DNA of 50,282 nucleotides from JAXHUH01 sp034211175 (GTDB taxonomy: Bacteria; Actinomycetota; Acidimicrobiia; Acidimicrobiales; CAIXPF01), in the NCBI GenBank assembly GCA_034211175.1, contig JAXHUH010000012.1:1-50282 (forward strand), read 5' to 3'. Numbering within the stretch: position 1 is the first letter of the stretch; each line of letters opens with the position of its first letter. The translations under genes and the position numbers were made by a program. The notes beneath the pieces were generated by a model that worked only from the letters and a program-made list of their open reading frames with translations, was not told the origin of the DNA and made no database searches. This document shows, piece by piece, positions 32,456 to 42,625 of the stretch.

Positions 32456-33702
32456 GGGTTCGGGCGGAGCGGCTGCTGGCCGACATCGAGGCGCTGGCGG
32501 GCTTCGGCGTCACCAACGACGGTGGCGTCGATCGCCCGACCTTCTCACCGGCCGACACCGAGGCGAAGGCGTGGCTCGCCGAGCGCTGCCGCGACGCCGG
32601 CCTCTCGGTGCGCGGCGACGACATCGGCAACCTGTTCGTCGGTCTCGACCGGTCGCCGGACGGGGCGTCGGCGGCGGCCGCACCGGCGGTGTGGACCGGC
32701 TCGCACCTCGACTCGGTCCCCAACGGCGGACGGCTCGACGGCGTGTACGGCGTCCTCGCCGGCATCGAGTGCCTGCGGGTGCTGGCCGAGCACGAGGTGC
32801 CGCTCGCCCGGCCGGTCGAGGTCGTCGCGTTCGCCGACGAGGAGGGCTGCTACCAGGGCTTCCTCGGGTCGAAGGCCGTGGCCGGGGTCATCTCGGCCGA
32901 CGAGCTGGCCGAACTGACCGGTCGCGACGGCACGCCGCTGCCCGATGCGCTGGCCCGCATCGGCAGCACCCCCGAGCGGGCGGCGGCGTGCGCCGTCGAC
33001 CCGGCGGACGTGGCGGCGTTCGTGGAGCTGCACATCGAGCAGGGCCCGGTCCTCGAGGAGGAGGCGGTCGACATCGGGGTGGTCACCGAGATCGTCCAGG
33101 TCGTCCGGGGCACGGCCCGTTTCGTCGGACGGGCCGACCACGCCGGCACCACCCCGATGAACCTGCGCCGCGACGCCTCCCGGGGCGCCGGGGCGTTCCT
33201 GGCCGAGCTGGCCCGGGTCCCCGAGGTCGCGGGCTCCACCGACGGGGTCGCGACGTGCGGGCGCATGGACCTGCTCCCGGGTGCGCCGAACATCGTGCCG
33301 GCCGAGGCCCGCCTGGTGCTCGACCTGCGTGACCGCGCCGGCGGCGTCGCCCGGCTCCAGTCCGGTGTCGAGGAGCTGGCCGACCGGTCGGCCCGGCCCT
33401 ACGGCCTCGACGTCGAGGTGGCGTGGCAGGCGCCGACCGCCGGTGCCCGCCTCGACGCCGCCCTCGGCGATCTCGTCGCCAAGGCCGCGACGGAGCTGGG
33501 GTGCTCGTACCGCCACATGGTCTCGGGTGCCGGCCACGACACCCAGGTCCTCGCGCCCCTCGTCCCGTCGGCCATGATCTTCGTCCCCAGCCAGAACGGC
33601 CGCAGCCACTCGCCGCTGGAGCACACCGACCCGGACCGGCTCGCGGCCGGCGCCGACGTGCTGCTGCGGGTGCTCGCCGAGCTGGCCACGAGGCCGCAGT
33701 AG
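32452..33702 (+). CDS. M20-family N-carbamoyl-amino-acid/allantoate-type amidohydrolase
   Basis: The 416-residue enzyme fits the hydantoinase/carbamoylase branch of M20 peptidases. Predicted metal ligands are His85 (GSHLDSV), Asp96 (RLDGVYG), the Glu pair 130-131 (ADEEG), His194 (ELHIEQGP) and a C-terminal His near 386 (SHSPLEHT). The dimerisation/lid domain holds GTARFVGRADHAGTTPM. Reactions of this branch include hydrolysis of N-carbamoyl-L-amino acids, beta-ureidopropionate and allantoate. TTG 32452 overlaps the previous stop (TTGA), like the other junctions of this operon; open sequence to 32317 belongs to another frame of the ATPase gene. It likely processes the imported ligand. Confidence 0.9.
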
Positions 33703-33788
33703 GCCGCCCGGTACCTCGCCGAGCCACGCAGTCGGCCATCCACGGCGGGTGGGTGGCCGCCGCTACCCTTCGACACCAGGGGTTCTCC

Positions 33789-34652
33789 GTGTCCGACCGC
33801 GAGCTCATCGAGCGCATCCACAACACGTACGACTCGATGACCGGCTCCGAGCGCCGGCTCGCCGACCTGATCCTCGGGTCACCGTCACGGCTCTACGGGT
33901 TGACCGCCACCGAGATCGCCGAGCAGGCCGAGGTCTCGAAGGCGACGGTGAGCCGGTTCGTGACCAAGCTCGGGCTGGCCGACTACAACGAGTTCCGCCT
34001 CCTCGCCAAGCGGGCCAACGCCGAGCTGCCCGGCTCGCCACTCCACCTGCTCGCCAACCAGCTGCAGGCGACGAACGGCGACCTCGGCGCCCTCATCGAC
34101 CAGACGCTGGCGTGGGACACCAACAACCTGCGCTCGACCTACGGCTACCTCGACATCGGGCTCGTCGACCGGGTCGCCGGGCTGTTCGCCGACGCACCCC
34201 GGCTGACCTTCGCCGACTTCCGCAAGCAGTACGCCCTCGCGTACTACGCCGGCACCCTGTTCAACTCGATCCGCCCCCGGGTGGCGATCCTGCCGGTCCC
34301 GGGCACCTCCGTCGTCGACCACGCCGCCCAGCTCGACGCCGACGACACCGTGGTCATGTTCCCGATGCGCCGCCCCCAGGTCGAGCACGACCGGTTGAGC
34401 GGTGCGGTCGTCGACGCCGGCGGGACGCTGGTGACGATCGGCGACGAGTACCCGAACCCGGCGAGCCAGCGGGCGACGGTCCACCTCGTGTGCCACACGA
34501 AGGGCGTCGGCGTGTTCGACAGCCAGGTCGCGCCGATGAGCGTGATCAACCTGCTGTTCACCGCCACCACCAACCGCCTCGGCGACGCCGCCACCGACCG
34601 CCTCGCCGCCCTCGAGCGCGGCCACGAACGCCACCACACCTTCCTCGACTGA
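33789..34652 (+). CDS. RpiR-family regulator with SIS domain
   Basis: The 287-residue regulator has the N-terminal RpiR HTH (LIERIHNTYDSMTGSERRLADLIL...YGLTATEIAEQAEVSKATVSRFVTKLGL) and a C-terminal SIS-like domain (about 130-270; LTFADFRKQYALAYYAG, DADDTVVMFPMRRPQ, AVVDAGGTLVTIGDE), normally binding a phosphosugar or other phosphorylated effector. Sitting at the end of the ABC/M20 cluster it probably controls it, perhaps through the dyad over the promoter at 26.5 kb. GTG 33789 was chosen; the region before it lacks a clear ribosome site. Confidence 0.85.
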   Translation: MSDRELIERIHNTYDSMTGSERRLADLILGSPSRLYGLTATEIAEQAEVSKATVSRFVTKLGLADYNEFRLLAKRANAELPGSPLHLLANQLQATNGDLGALIDQTLAWDTNNLRSTYGYLDIGLVDRVAGLFADAPRLTFADFRKQYALAYYAGTLFNSIRPRVAILPVPGTSVVDHAAQLDADDTVVMFPMRRPQVEHDRLSGAVVDAGGTLVTIGDEYPNPASQRATVHLVCHTKGVGVFDSQVAPMSVINLLFTATTNRLGDAATDRLAALERGHERHHTFLD

Positions 34653-34710
34653 CCGAGGCGCGTGCCCGGCGGGGGTTGTGATCGACGCCGGAGCGGCTAC
34701 CCATGGACGA

Positions 34711-35943
34711 ATGGGGGCGGGCGACGTGGTGCACGAGAGTTCGACGACCGACGGCGGGCGGGGTGACGCCGTCGAGCGGCCTCCTCGCCCCAGCCGACGT
34801 TCCCGCCGTTGGATCGGCACCGTGCTCGCAGCGACGCTGCCCCTGTGCATGCTCGCGGTCGCGGCGCACCTCAGCGTCGGCGTCGTCCGCGAGCTGATCG
34901 ACAACCGGCCGGTCCGCGGCGACCAGGGATGGCAGCCGACCTGGCCGATCGAACCGCAGGACCGGCCTCCCGCCGCTCAGGGGATCGGGCCACCCCTGCG
35001 CCTGCTCGATGACGCCGAGGTCCTCGACGCGCCGCTCGTGGCTGCGTCGACGACGGACACCGACTCGCTCACCAGCCACGACGAGACGACGATGTGGGTC
35101 ATTGCCGACGGCCGGATCGCCGCGACGCCGACGCTCCCGTACTTCATCACCTCAGCGTCTGCACATGACCCCCAGCGCCCATTCGTGTTCACCGAGGGCC
35201 GAGTCGTGCTCATCGGCCGTGACGCCGTCGAGGTCGTGAACGCGTCCACCGGTGCGGTCGACGCCCGGCTCGAGTCGTCCCGGTGGCCGTTGCTCGCAGG
35301 GACGGGCCCCGGCGAGGTCTGGGCGGTCCACGACGAGGACGACGACGCCACCGTCACCCGGATCACCTTCGAGGACGGCGGGCCGGTCGAGACCGCGACC
35401 CTGCCGCTCCCGCCGGGCGAGGTCTGGAGGGGCGCGGCCCGCGGTCTGCTGATGCCCGGCAGGCTGTGGATGCCCGACGGGTCGGTCGACACACCCGCCA
35501 TCGGCGGTGACCGCAACGCAGTGACCGCTGCGTCAGGGCCGCTCGTCGCGGTCGCCGGCCCCGGGCGACGAACGCTGCGGATCGTCGACGCCCCGACGAA
35601 CACGAACCTCGGCGTTGCCGATCTCGACGACGAGGTCGGGCTCAGCTGCTTCTCGTCCGATCGACGGCGGCTGGCCCTCACGCACCGCGGCGACCTGCGC
35701 TTCGGGCTGGGTCCATCGCTGGCGGACCACGTCACGATCGTGGACGTCGCCGACCCGGCCGGCGACGCGGTCGAGATCGACGTCGGCATGCCCGTGTTCG
35801 ACCTGACGTGGACCTCGCCCACCCAGCTCGTCGTCTCGGTCCCGTTCCACCTGCTCGCCATCGATGTCACGACCGGCGAGGTCCGACCGGTCGCCGAGAC
35901 CGGCTGGATCTATGCGGTGACGGCCGAGGACTCCGGCTGCTGA
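34711..35943 (+). CDS. Membrane-anchored two-cysteine beta-propeller-like protein (copy D, distal)
   Basis: The 410-residue protein is a paralogue of the three genes at the left edge: Arg-rich tail, membrane helix (34-53), Pro-rich linker, GPPLRLLD (93-100), MWVIADG (128-134, identical to copy B), propeller strands, CFSSD with Cys313, and a terminal Cys410. Besides these it has Cys46 inside the membrane helix. The spacing from Cys313 to the end (97 residues) falls in the 90-104 range of the family. ATG 34711 was chosen because it gives a normal cytoplasmic tail; the GTG at 34678 lacks support. It follows the RpiR gene but is not obviously part of that operon. Confidence 0.78.
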   Translation: MGAGDVVHESSTTDGGRGDAVERPPRPSRRSRRWIGTVLAATLPLCMLAVAAHLSVGVVRELIDNRPVRGDQGWQPTWPIEPQDRPPAAQGIGPPLRLLDDAEVLDAPLVAASTTDTDSLTSHDETTMWVIADGRIAATPTLPYFITSASAHDPQRPFVFTEGRVVLIGRDAVEVVNASTGAVDARLESSRWPLLAGTGPGEVWAVHDEDDDATVTRITFEDGGPVETATLPLPPGEVWRGAARGLLMPGRLWMPDGSVDTPAIGGDRNAVTAASGPLVAVAGPGRRTLRIVDAPTNTNLGVADLDDEVGLSCFSSDRRRLALTHRGDLRFGLGPSLADHVTIVDVADPAGDAVEIDVGMPVFDLTWTSPTQLVVSVPFHLLAIDVTTGEVRPVAETGWIYAVTAEDSGC

Positions 35944-35947
35944 TCCC

Positions 35948-35972
35948 GACCCGGTGTCGGCGCGGCCGGGTC
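35948..35972. terminator. Hairpin between convergent genes
   Basis: GACCCGG (35948-35954) and CCGGGTC (35966-35972) are perfect 7-bp arms 11 bases apart, between the stop of propeller D and the stop codon of the convergent DUF1028 gene. Confidence 0.5.
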
Positions 35973-36702
35973 AACCGTCGAGGGGGACGTCGTGGGTCGA
36001 GCGTTCGACGATGTCCTCGCGCACGCTGCGGTCGAGATGGCCACCGGGCTCGGCCCGCGTCGGCAGCGCCTCGACGAACGGGAGCAGGTGCTCGACGGCG
36101 AGGTCGTGGAGCCGGGCCAGCTCGTCGGTCGGGTGGTCGTGGTCGTCGACGCGCAGGTCGAGGTAGGGGTACGGCTCGGTCGTGGCGATCGTGAGCGCCG
36201 CACTGCGGGTGCCCCGCTTGTCGCCACCGGCCCGGTGCCCAGCGAGCATCGCTGCGACCAGCCGCTCGGCGAACGTGGCGTCCGCGGCGTCCTCGAACGC
36301 GGTGGACATCGCCTCCAGCGTCGAACCGTCCACGAGCAGGTTCCCGACGACGACGTGGTTCCGCTCGACCAGGTGGCCCTTCCACGGGTCGGTCTTGGCG
36401 CCGGTGTGGACGGCGGGTGTGCCGACCGCCGGCATCACCGCGATCTGACGGATCTCCGGCGCCGGGTCGGTGGCCAGGCTGGCGTCGAGTGCGTCGCCGG
36501 CCGAGCGGCCCTCGGCCAGGAGCGCCGCGGCGTCGACCGCGAGGAGCGGGTTGGTCCATGCCTGGGTCACGATGGCGCCGACACCGGCCACCGCCCGGGG
36601 CACGAGGGCTCCCACGGCCGGCAGCTTCGTGGCCGTGGCCGCGCCGACCGCCCCGGTCCGGGGGTCGCGGGCCACGATCGACATCGTGTTGACGTTCAGC
36701 AC
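35971..36702 (-). CDS. DUF1028 (Ntn-hydrolase-like) protein
   Basis: The 243-residue protein matches DUF1028: NTMSIVARDPRTGAVGAATATKLPAVGALVPRAVAGVGA, then TQAWTNPLLAVDAAALLAEG, GNLLVDGSTLEAM, and the C-terminal YPYLDLRVDDHDHPTDELARLHDL. The family belongs to the Ntn-hydrolase superfamily, in which an N-terminal Thr or Ser acts as nucleophile; here the candidate Thr lies five residues after the GTG start, so processing or a later start (ATG 36684, giving Ser2) would be required. Function is unknown. It lies near the ABC/M20 cluster, and amide hydrolysis would suit that context. Confidence 0.8.
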   Translation of the reverse strand: MLNVNTMSIVARDPRTGAVGAATATKLPAVGALVPRAVAGVGAIVTQAWTNPLLAVDAAALLAEGRSAGDALDASLATDPAPEIRQIAVMPAVGTPAVHTGAKTDPWKGHLVERNHVVVGNLLVDGSTLEAMSTAFEDAADATFAERLVAAMLAGHRAGGDKRGTRSAALTIATTEPYPYLDLRVDDHDHPTDELARLHDLAVEHLLPFVEALPTRAEPGGHLDRSVREDIVERSTHDVPLDG

Positions 36703-36762
36703 GGGTTGTGGGCTACCACACCGACGGCCCGCCGCCGGTGCCGGGAGGGCGGGTGCGCAGCC

Positions 36763-37618
36763 TCAGTCGGGCGTTCCGAGCTCCGCCTCGATGTTCGACG
36801 CGGTGTCCCGCAGCGGGCGGCGCTCCTCGTCCAGCGCGGCCAGCTCGCCGGCGACGCGATCGAGCTCGTCGCGCTCGGCCCGCAGGCGCTCCTCGAGCTC
36901 GGCGATCGCGGCCTCGCGTTCGGCGAGGTCCGAGGCCAGGCGGTCGGCGCGCCGGTCGAGCTTTCGGAGCCGGGACTGCGCCGAGGCGAGCTCCCGTTCG
37001 AGCTCGCGGCGACGAGCCCGACCGGGACGACCGGGACGACCGGGCGCTGCGGCGCTCCCGGGGCGACGTCGCGGCATCGGGACCGGCACCGACGTCGGGC
37101 AGCTCGCCGAACCCGAACCCGAAGCCACCGGTCGGGGCCGGCGGCTGCTCGAGCCGGCCGGCGACGAGCTCGTCGGCGAGCCCGGGGTCGGTCGACACGG
37201 CCCGCAGCGCGGCCTCGATCTCGTCCCGCACCCCTCCGGCACCGACGCCGTCGGCGACGACGAGCCCGTCGCCCAGAGCCGCCAGGCCGCGGACGTGCTG
37301 TTGCAGCGCGGCACCCGTCGGCCCGAGGCGCTCGCCATTGCCACCGAGCGCCTCGTCCTGTGCCCGTCGGACCTCGGCGGCGGCCCCCACGAACCCCTGC
37401 ACCTCGTCCGGGTGCCTGCGGGCGAGCTGGTTGAGGGCCCAGGCGACCACGCCGGGTCGACGCAGCGCCTTCACCTCGGCGGCCGTTCCACGGTCCCCGG
37501 CGGCTCGGATCCGCTTGACGAGGTCGTCACGCGCGGCGACGAACGCACCCGGCACCAACGCGTACAGCGCATCGACCTCGGCCTCCCATTCACCGTGCAA
37601 GGACCCGCTCCTGCTCAT
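36763..37618 (-). pseudogene. Coiled-coil protein gene with an apparent +1 frameshift
   Basis: The first part (GEWEAEVDALYALVPGAFVAARDDLVKRIRAAG, then VVAWALNQLARRHPDEV) is the N-terminus of a common actinobacterial protein of unknown function. The matching C-terminal coiled coil (RRRELERELASAQSRLRKLD, then LERLRAERDEL) continues in the next frame, ending at 36763. In the original frame translation runs on as low-complexity Arg/Ser to 36713. The shift falls in the GC-rich stretch around 37040-37065 (CCCCGGG and CGGGACGAC repeats). A real inactivating indel, programmed slippage or a sequencing error are all possible. Confidence 0.7.
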
Positions 37619-37678
37619 CGCTCATACCGCTATCGCCGCTCGACCCACACAGCGTCGTGGCGGTGAGACAACGGTCAC

Positions 37679-37694
37679 TCATTCAGGTGAATGA
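37679..37694. promoter_or_regulatory. Dyad in the divergent pck promoter region
   Basis: TCATTC, loop AGGT, GAATGA is a perfect 6-bp inverted repeat about 100 bases before the PEP carboxykinase start, followed by GGGCCC-TT-GGGCCC at 37697-37710. A regulator site is plausible. TAGATC at 37771 is a weak -10 candidate. Confidence 0.4.
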
Positions 37695-37796
37695 AGGGCC
37701 CTTGGGCCCGGCCGCTTCTGTGTCGTTTCGCCCGATCAGGTGCCCCCGGCCCGCGTTACCGTCGCTCACGTAGATCAGCTCCCGGAGGTTTCACCG

Positions 37797-39644
<1,848 letters not shown>

Positions 39645-39667
39645 TCGACGGGCCGGACCACTCCGCG

Positions 39668-39699
39668 GCGCCGCGGCGATCCTCGGATCGTCGCGGCGC
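39668..39699 (+). terminator. Terminator hairpin after pckG
   Basis: GCGCCGCGGCGATCC (39668-39682), loop TC, GGATCGTCGCGGCGC (39685-39699) is a 15-bp stem with one mismatch, 24 bases after the stop. No U-tract follows. Confidence 0.75.
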
Positions 39700-39733
39700 T
39701 GCCGCGTCCGCCCCCGCGTCGCGCCACCACCGC

Positions 39734-39797
39734 CGTTCCGGTCTACACGTCGGCCGCGAACCAGCAGGTCGCCGATCGGGCCTCGTAGACCGGAACG
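39734..39797. repeat. Perfect 13-bp inverted repeat, convergent spacer
   Basis: CGTTCCGGTCTAC (39734-39746) and GTAGACCGGAACG (39785-39797) flank a 38-base spacer between pckG and the convergent GreA-like gene. It resembles in size and location the element at 6353-6420. A terminator for the minus strand or a small palindromic element are alternatives. Confidence 0.65.
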
Positions 39798-39804
39798 CGC
39801 CCGG

Positions 39805-40035
39805 TCAGCCGACCGAGACGACCGTGACCTCGAGCTGACCGGCGGGGGCGTCGACGCCGACGACCTCGCCGGCGGTCGCGCCCACGAGGGCGTGGCCGAG
39901 CGGGGAGTCGACCGAGACGGTGTCCGAGCCGAGCTGATCGCCGGCCGCGACGAGGTGGTAGGTCTCGGTGTCGGGGTCGCCGTCGAAGCGGACGGTGACG
40001 AGCGAACCGGGGTGAGCGGCGAGGGTGATGGCCAT
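39805..40035 (-). CDS. Solo GreA/GreB C-terminal (FKBP-like) domain protein
   Basis: The 76-residue product contains only the globular C-terminal domain of transcript-cleavage factors: SLVTVRFDGDPDTETYHLVA, then VSVDSPLGHALVGATAGEVVGVDAPAGQLEVTVVSV. The N-terminal coiled coil that reaches the polymerase active site is missing, so it cannot stimulate cleavage like GreA. It may compete with GreA for the polymerase secondary-channel rim, as the Rnk type is thought to do, or bind elsewhere. ATG 40035 has AGGAG 11 bases upstream. Confidence 0.75.
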   Translation of the reverse strand: MAITLAAHPGSLVTVRFDGDPDTETYHLVAAGDQLGSDTVSVDSPLGHALVGATAGEVVGVDAPAGQLEVTVVSVG

Positions 40036-40341
40036 ACCGGAGCTTCTCCTGGGGGGAGGGGCGTCCGGTCGGCGCAACCCGGCCGAACGCCGGTTTGCGC
40101 TACACGACCACCAACGGTGGCGCAGGCAAGCGATGCCAGTGCGCTCGGTGCGTGGTCATGTCTTCACTGTGCCGCGTTCTTTCGCCAATTCAACGGATTT
40201 TGGCCACGACAACGGTCACATCGACCGCTCAGCGCGGTCGTCATGGGATCTCCGACCTCGATCGACCCGAACCCGGCGTCGGTCTCCGTAGCGTGGTCGG
40301 CGCCGAGAGAGGCGGCCGATGTCCACCCCGGGGGTCGATCG
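40036..40341. other. Divergent intergenic region, GreA-like and TPR genes
   Basis: These 306 bp hold the hairpin at 40072-40100 and a weak -10 (TAGCGT, about 40286) for the TPR gene. AT content rises around 40180-40205, likely the promoter for the minus-strand gene. No small gene is supported. Confidence 0.5.
40072..40100 (-). promoter_or_regulatory. Hairpin in the GreA-like gene leader
   Basis: GCGCAACCCGGC and GCCGGTTTGCGC form a 12-bp stem with one mismatch around CGAAC, 37 bases before the start codon on the minus strand. It could attenuate or regulate this gene. Confidence 0.5.
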
Positions 40342-41262
40342 ATGGCGGTACCTGACGAATCGGACGCGACGGCCGATCCGGACGTGACCGCGCTCCTGGT
40401 GGAGCTGCGCATCCTCGCCCGCCGTCACGGCGTCCGCACCAACGGCGACGTCGGGGACCACTCGGAGGACGGCGCGGTGGCCGCGACCATCGCCGCGCTG
40501 GCGCGGCTCGGCGACGGGGGCGACGGGGACCCGGCCCAGCGGGCCCGGGCGGCCGAGCTCCTCCACCTGCTCGGGACCAGGCTCCGCGCCTCGGGCCACC
40601 GCAGCGAGGCGCTGGCCGCGACCGAGGTCGCCGTGTCGATGTGGGACGAGCTCCCGGGCCCGTCCGACCGCCACGCCATGGCCCTGAACGACCTCGGCGT
40701 GCTGCTGCTCCAGGACGGCCGCGACGCCGAGGGACGGGAGGCGGCGGAGCGTTCGGTGGCGATCCGGCGGCGCCTGGCCGAGCGGGACCCGGCCGTGCGG
40801 CCCGGCCTCGCGGCGTCGCTCCAGAACCTCGACACCCACCTGTCGGCCGCCGGCGAGCGCGAGCAGGCGGCCGCGGCCATCGCGGAGGCGACCATGCTCT
40901 ACCGGGAGCTGGCCGACATCGACGCGCCGACGTTCCTCCCCCGCCTGGCCGCGGCGTTGCACAACGAGGGCCTGGCGTTGTCCGAGGTCGGTCGCCCGGA
41001 GGACGCGTCGAGCGCGGCCGAGGAGGCCGCCGAGCTCTACACGCGGCTGGCGGCGGACGACCCGGGGGCCCACGCCGGCGATCTCGCCGACACGCTCCTG
41101 AACCTGGCGCGTCGCCTGGCCGACCGGCGGCGATGGCGTGAGGCGGCGGAGGCGGCACGACGCTCGGCGGCGGCGTTCGACGACGCCGGTGATCGCCGCG
41201 GCGCCCGTGCGATGCGGATACGGGCACTCGGCTATCGCCTCCGCCGGGTGGCCCGCGGCTGA
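40342..41262 (+). CDS. Tetratricopeptide-repeat protein
   Basis: The 306-residue protein is almost entirely helical, with TPR-like units such as ALNDLGVLLLQDGRDAEGREAAERSVAIRRRLAE, ASLQNLDTHLSAAGEREQAAAAIAEATMLYRELA, ALHNEGLALSEVGRPEDASSAAEEAAELYTRLA and TLLNLARRLADRRRWREAAEAARRSAAAF, each about 43-45 residues apart. That spacing resembles TPR_10/TPR_12 repeats of actinobacterial signalling and NACHT/FxsA-type proteins, but no nucleotide-binding domain is attached. It should serve as a protein-interaction scaffold. ATG 40342 was chosen; sequence further upstream lacks a start with a site. Confidence 0.8.
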   Translation: MAVPDESDATADPDVTALLVELRILARRHGVRTNGDVGDHSEDGAVAATIAALARLGDGGDGDPAQRARAAELLHLLGTRLRASGHRSEALAATEVAVSMWDELPGPSDRHAMALNDLGVLLLQDGRDAEGREAAERSVAIRRRLAERDPAVRPGLAASLQNLDTHLSAAGEREQAAAAIAEATMLYRELADIDAPTFLPRLAAALHNEGLALSEVGRPEDASSAAEEAAELYTRLAADDPGAHAGDLADTLLNLARRLADRRRWREAAEAARRSAAAFDDAGDRRGARAMRIRALGYRLRRVARG

Positions 41263-41286
41263 GCCGCATCAGGCGATCGGGGTTCT

Positions 41287-41309
41287 CCGGGCTCGGGTTC
41301 GCAGCCCGG
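41287..41309 (+). terminator. Hairpin after the TPR gene
   Basis: CCGGGCT (41287-41293) and AGCCCGG (41303-41309) are perfect 7-bp arms around 9 bases, 24 bases after the stop. Confidence 0.6.
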
Positions 41310-41320
41310 CATCGGCTCAG

Positions 41321-41326
41321 TACGAT
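41321..41326 (+). promoter_or_regulatory. Candidate -10 of the first LacI gene
   Basis: TACGAT lies 9 bases before the ATG at 41336 with no ribosome site between, suggesting a leaderless or nearly leaderless transcript. Confidence 0.45.
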
Positions 41327-41335
41327 TCGCCGATC

Positions 41336-42361
41336 ATGGGGAGAACGGGCGACCAGAAGCTGAATATGCGACAGGTCGCGGCCCTGGCCGGAGTCTCGCA
41401 CCAGACCGTGTCCCGGGTGATCAACGGGCACCCCAACATCGCCCCCCAGACCCGGGCGCGGGTGCTCGAGGTGATCGAGCAGGTCAACTACCGTCCCAAC
41501 AGCGCGGCGCGGGCACTGGCGACCAACAAGTCGAACCGGATCGGGGTGCTCGTCGACAGCGCCGTGCAGTACGGCCCGAACAGCACGCTGCGCGCCATCG
41601 AGGACGCGGCCCGCAAGGTCGGGTACGCGGTCAGCTCCGTGGCCATCGACGAGGACCGGGCGCTCGGGCCGAGCGTGGCCGTGGAGCACCTCGTCGACCA
41701 GGGCGTCGACGCGCTGTGCGCGATCGCGCCACGCTCGTCGTCGGTCGACCTGCTGCGGGAGCTCTCGGGCGGCCTGCCGACCCTGGTCGTGAAGGCGACG
41801 CCCGACCCCAGCTTCCTCACCGTCTCGGTCGACCAGCAGCTCGGCGCAGCGCTCGCGGTCCAGCACCTGGTCGACCTCGGCCACCGCGAGATCCTCCACC
41901 TCGCCGGCCCGCTCGACTGGCTGGACGCCAAGGGCCGGGCGGAGGGCTGGCACGCCGAGATGTCGCGGGCCGGCCTCGGCGAGCGCCCGATCGTGGAGGG
42001 TGACTGGAGCTCGGACTTCGGCTACCAGTGGGCGTGCTTCTCGGACCTGCCGCCGGAGGTCACCGCGGTGTTCGCCGGCAACGACCAGATGGCACTCGGT
42101 GTCGTCCACGGCCTCAGCGAGCGCGGCGTGCGCGTCCCCGACGACGTCAGCGTGGTCGGCTTCGACGACCTCCCCGACGCCGCCCACTTCCTGCCCCCGC
42201 TGACCACGGTGCGCCAGGACTTCCACGCCCTCGGGGTCCTCGGCGTCGAGACGCTGCTCGCCGTGCTCGAGGGTCGCGACACGCCCCGGCGGTCGCTGAT
42301 CGCCCCCGAGCTCGTCGTCCGACGCTCGACCGCCCCACCCCGCTCCGGCGGCGCCCGGTAG
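41336..42361 (+). CDS. LacI-family regulator (YtfQ-operon associated)
   Basis: The 341-residue repressor has the N-terminal LacI HTH and hinge (NMRQVAALAGVSHQTVSRVINGHPNIAPQTRARVLEVIEQVNYRPNSAARALAT) and a periplasmic-binding-like effector domain (IGVLVDSAVQYGPNSTL, TVSVDQQLGAALAVQHLVDLGHREILHLAG, AVFAGNDQMALGVVHGLSERG, VSVVGFDD). It probably senses the sugar imported by the downstream transporter, binding the LacI-type sites at 42.49 and 42.61 kb. ATG 41336 matches the usual LacI N-terminus; the frame open to 41138 overlaps the TPR gene. Confidence 0.93.
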   Translation: MGRTGDQKLNMRQVAALAGVSHQTVSRVINGHPNIAPQTRARVLEVIEQVNYRPNSAARALATNKSNRIGVLVDSAVQYGPNSTLRAIEDAARKVGYAVSSVAIDEDRALGPSVAVEHLVDQGVDALCAIAPRSSSVDLLRELSGGLPTLVVKATPDPSFLTVSVDQQLGAALAVQHLVDLGHREILHLAGPLDWLDAKGRAEGWHAEMSRAGLGERPIVEGDWSSDFGYQWACFSDLPPEVTAVFAGNDQMALGVVHGLSERGVRVPDDVSVVGFDDLPDAAHFLPPLTTVRQDFHALGVLGVETLLAVLEGRDTPRRSLIAPELVVRRSTAPPRSGGAR

Positions 42362-42487
42362 CCGGCTCACCCCGACGGGTGCGGCGATCGCGCCCGACCG
42401 GCCCGCGCGACGACGCCCACACCACCGGAGCGAGCGACAGCACCCGGCGCCCGTGAATCGGCCCCGGGTGAGCCGGTTCGCGATGTT

Positions 42488-42507
42488 GAAACGATGTGTT
42501 TCGTTTC
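42488..42507. promoter_or_regulatory. Inverted repeat, possible upstream LacI site
   Basis: GAAACG (42488-42493) and CGTTTC (42502-42507) are perfect arms 8 bases apart; GAAAC/GTTTC also pair at shorter spacing. The half-sites resemble LacI-family sites, and the location 100 bases upstream of the promoter would allow looping with the site at 42611. Confidence 0.5.
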
Positions 42508-42596
42508 CAAAGGACAATGAGCGCTGCCACGTCCGGCGCAGTGAACCGACGGCACGACCCTTCGACGCACACATTGAGCCGCGATCCGGGTGGCCA

Positions 42597-42625
42597 TTGC
42601 GCGCGCTATATGTGAACGGTAACAT
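42597..42625 (+). promoter_or_regulatory. Promoter with LacI-type operator over the -10
   Basis: TTGCGC (42597-42602), 17 bases, TAACAT (42620-42625) form the promoter. TGTGAACGGTAACA (42611-42624) fits the LacI-family pattern TGT-N8-ACA with a central CG and covers most of the -10, so bound repressor would block transcription of the sugar-transport operon. Confidence 0.65.
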
